Positions 5,539 to 6,420 of a stretch of 6,420 bases of DNA are shown here, piece by piece. A model generated the notes under the pieces. That model did not search any database. It saw only the letters and a program-made list of their open reading frames with translations, and was not told the DNA's origin. The position numbers and the translations under genes are program-made. The stretch comes from Spartobacteria bacterium (GTDB taxonomy: Bacteria > Verrucomicrobiota > Verrucomicrobiia > Chthoniobacterales > UBA10450): contig JAJPJU010000359.1 in assembly GCA_021324035.1 (NCBI GenBank), positions 1 through 6,420 of the forward strand, given 5' to 3'. The stretch's first letter is position 1. Each line of letters opens with the position of its first letter.

Positions 5539-5556
5539 CCCCGAATGCTTTCGGGG
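5539..5556 (-). repeat. P3 hairpin of RNase P RNA, near copy of the P19 hairpin
   Basis: CCCCGAAAGCATTCGGGG forms seven pairs around an AGCA loop and serves as a compact P3 helix. It matches the element at 5177-5194 in 17 of 18 bases. Confidence 0.8.
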
Positions 5557-5582
5557 CCAGCGATCATCTGCCATCGGCCGTT

Positions 5583-5591
5583 ATTCTAGCA
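5583..5591 (-). promoter_or_regulatory. Extended -10 promoter of rnpB
   Basis: On the minus strand TGCTAGAAT gives an extended -10 element (TG, one base, then TAGAAT with 5 of 6 consensus bases). No good -35 box is seen 16-18 bases further up, as is common for extended -10 promoters. The first base of P1 (5575) is 7 bases past the box, which fits the transcription start. Confidence 0.7.
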
Positions 5592-5616
5592 CATTTCGGT
5601 CTCGCTGCAGCGGCCG

Positions 5617-5634
5617 GGCTTATTGCGATAAGCC
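5617..5634 (-). other. Hairpin covering the stop codon of the membrane protein gene
   Basis: GGCTTAT and ATAAGCC make a perfect 7-pair stem with a 4-base loop, and the TAA stop (5622-5620) lies in the second arm. No U tract follows, so it is a poor intrinsic terminator; transcription may run on toward rnpB. On the minus strand, GGCTTATCGC from this hairpin also occurs at the 3' end of rnpB (5164-5155). Confidence 0.35.
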
Positions 5635-6276
5635 ACCGATTTCAATCAGGGTGAGATGACTTCCGTCCTCAGACAATCGGAGATGCAATGGCCATGAGCT
5701 CTTGTTGTCGACGTGATAAGAGCAGGTCAAATCGCGCGTCGCTGGATCAAATTTCTCGATGTAAGTAGTTGGCCACTTTTGCCGGCGCTTGCCGCCAAGC
5801 TCGTTGATGCGCGACAACTCGTCGGTCGTTAGACCATTTCTTTCCGCATAAAAGGAAATTGGAAACGACGGTCCCAGATCGTTAGGAAAAAGTAGCGCAA
5901 GACATTTCCACTTCTCCTGAGAACTTGGATTGCGAACGAAAAGGCAGCCTCCCGGAAGATCGATCACCACGACCAGCGATCCAGCCTCATAAAACTGAGG
6001 ATCATCTCCGTCCGACAAATCGCCAAACCATTCGATTTCGGTTGATCCGGGCGGCCGGTATCCGGCGCTCTGCGAAAAACCGTGTTCGCTTCGGCCACGC
6101 TTTTTTCCGTCAATGATTAAACTGCCATGGTTCGCGAGCGTTATTTCGCGGGTCAGCCCGGGCGACGGCTCGAATTGAAACAGACCAATAAAAAACAGCA
6201 TCCCGGCAACGGCGACAATGGGCAGGGCAATCACAGCCCCGCCTACGATAATGCCTACCTTGATTCCACGACGCAT
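5620..6276 (-). CDS. Unrecognised single-pass membrane protein
   Basis: I do not recognise this 218-residue protein. It begins MRRGIK, followed by a long hydrophobic helix at about 7-33 with no lipobox cysteine, so it is most likely anchored with the C-terminal part outside the cytoplasm. That part looks like a small beta-rich domain: alternating strands such as EITLANHGSLIIDG (44-57), AGSLVVVIDLPGG (98-110) and a closing DGSHLTLIEIGG (204-215). Cys111, Cys125 and Cys185 are present in the outer domain. The start ATG6276 has AAGGG 8 bases upstream (TAAGGGCGGTGCC), a good site. The gene ends about 45 bases before rnpB on the same strand and is divergent from a gene beyond the right edge. The coding call rests on length, a sound membrane anchor and the ribosome binding site. 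Confidence 0.75.
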   Translation of the reverse strand: MRRGIKVGIIVGGAVIALPIVAVAGMLFFIGLFQFEPSPGLTREITLANHGSLIIDGKKRGRSEHGFSQSAGYRPPGSTEIEWFGDLSDGDDPQFYEAGSLVVVIDLPGGCLFVRNPSSQEKWKCLALLFPNDLGPSFPISFYAERNGLTTDELSRINELGGKRRQKWPTTYIEKFDPATRDLTCSYHVDNKSSWPLHLRLSEDGSHLTLIEIGGLSQ

Positions 6277-6354
6277 GGCACCGCCCTTAGCTGCAACCTT
6301 GTACCGCCGGAAGAGATCTCGTTAAGCTGTCGCCAAATTTTCCTGGGTTCCCGG

Positions 6355-6413
6355 TTTCCTGCTTCGAATTTTTATCTATAGTGAATTCCCCCCTTTTAAC
6401 TCGAACCGGAGGA
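6355..6413 (+). promoter_or_regulatory. Promoter and ribosome binding site of a gene just right of the window
   Basis: TTTCCT (6355-6360), a 16-base spacer and TATAGT (6377-6382, 5 of 6 consensus bases) make a plausible sigma-70-type promoter with a start near 6389. GGAGGA (6408-6413) is the strongest Shine-Dalgarno site in the window and is followed by TTAATTA up to the last base. A start codon at or just after 6421 is expected, divergent from the membrane protein gene. Confidence 0.6.
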
Positions 6414-6420
6414 TTAATTA

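Larger units (their letters stand above)
5151..5575 (-). ncRNA. rnpB: RNase P RNA, bacterial type A
   Basis: The minus strand encodes the catalytic RNA that cleaves the 5' leader from pre-tRNAs. Landmarks in order are GAGGAAAGTCCG (5535-5524), GACGGAAAGTGTCACAGAAA across 5463-5444, GGTAAGGGTGAAA (5413-5401), AGGCGAGGTAAGAGCTCACC (5400-5381), GAGATAAATGATCGTCCACG and the 3' ACAGAATTCGGCTTA. Helices I can pair by eye: P1 GATGGC/GCCATC at the ends (5575-5570 with 5156-5151), P2 GATGATC/GATCGTC (5568-5562 with 5206-5200), P3 hairpin (5556-5539), P4 AGTCCGAA/TTCGGCTT (5529-5522 with 5167-5160) and a P19-type hairpin (5194-5177). The length of about 425 nt is normal. Ends are set by P1, by the -10 box 7 bases upstream and by the terminator downstream. 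Unusual points (GGA for GGU in L15, twin P3/P19 hairpins) are listed as findings. Confidence 0.97.

Noticed and set aside
5277..5654. A + strand open frame of 125 codons across 5277-5654
   Set aside because: It runs antisense through the conserved core of rnpB, whose landmarks and helices explain the sequence. The frame has no ribosome binding site or recognisable protein.
1..6420. CRISPR array, tRNA genes, transposase or phage genes
   Set aside because: No evenly spaced repeats, no cloverleaf with T-loop motif and no protein with such motifs were seen on either strand.

Overview
The window most resembles a chromosomal segment of a soil-type member of the Verrucomicrobiota (PVC superphylum), possibly near Chthoniobacterales. 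This is an inference from moderately high GC, weak Shine-Dalgarno use, the mix of small stress-type proteins, and an RNase P RNA whose L15 region looks like the chlamydial or cyanobacterial type. No 16S gene or other decisive marker is present. It reads as an ordinary chromosome with housekeeping anchors (ribosomal protein genes rplM-rpsI and the RNase P RNA gene rnpB) between lineage-specific genes. I see no insertion sequence, prophage, CRISPR array or tRNA gene, and no convincing new multi-gene system.

Layout. 1-1020: a small exported LTPEER-motif protein (+) converges on an exported CAP/SCP-domain protein (-). 1049-1936: a promoter and the two-gene operon rplM-rpsI (+). 2008-2796: a membrane-anchored TPR protein of the YfgM type (-), convergent with rpsI. 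2797-3120: no intact gene, but on the + strand a decayed DUF3072-like gene with an in-frame TAG, and on the - strand an unexplained open frame that ends exactly against it. 3121-3363: a very basic small protein of the type often annotated 'plasmid stabilization protein' (-). 3480-5108: a DUF421/YetF-like membrane protein and a class V PLP aminotransferase (+). 5113-5144: a hairpin terminator shared by the convergent aminotransferase and rnpB. 5151-5575: rnpB (-) with its own extended -10 promoter. 5620-6276: an unrecognised single-pass membrane protein (-). 6355-6420: promoter and strong ribosome binding site of a + strand gene that starts just outside the window.

Functional picture. rplM and rpsI supply ribosomal proteins uL13 and bS9/uS9, and rnpB matures tRNA 5' ends, so both anchors belong to the translation machinery. 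The TPR protein may assist envelope protein handling. The stretch from about 2895 to 3992 (DUF3072 remnant, small basic protein, DUF421) combines families often met in stress-tolerant soil bacteria and may be a degraded stress-related patch. The most interesting details are in rnpB: a GGU-to-GGA change in the CCA-binding region, two near-identical hairpins in P3 and P19, and paired changes in the catalytic helix P4. The next most interesting is the decay or frameshift at 2895-3160.
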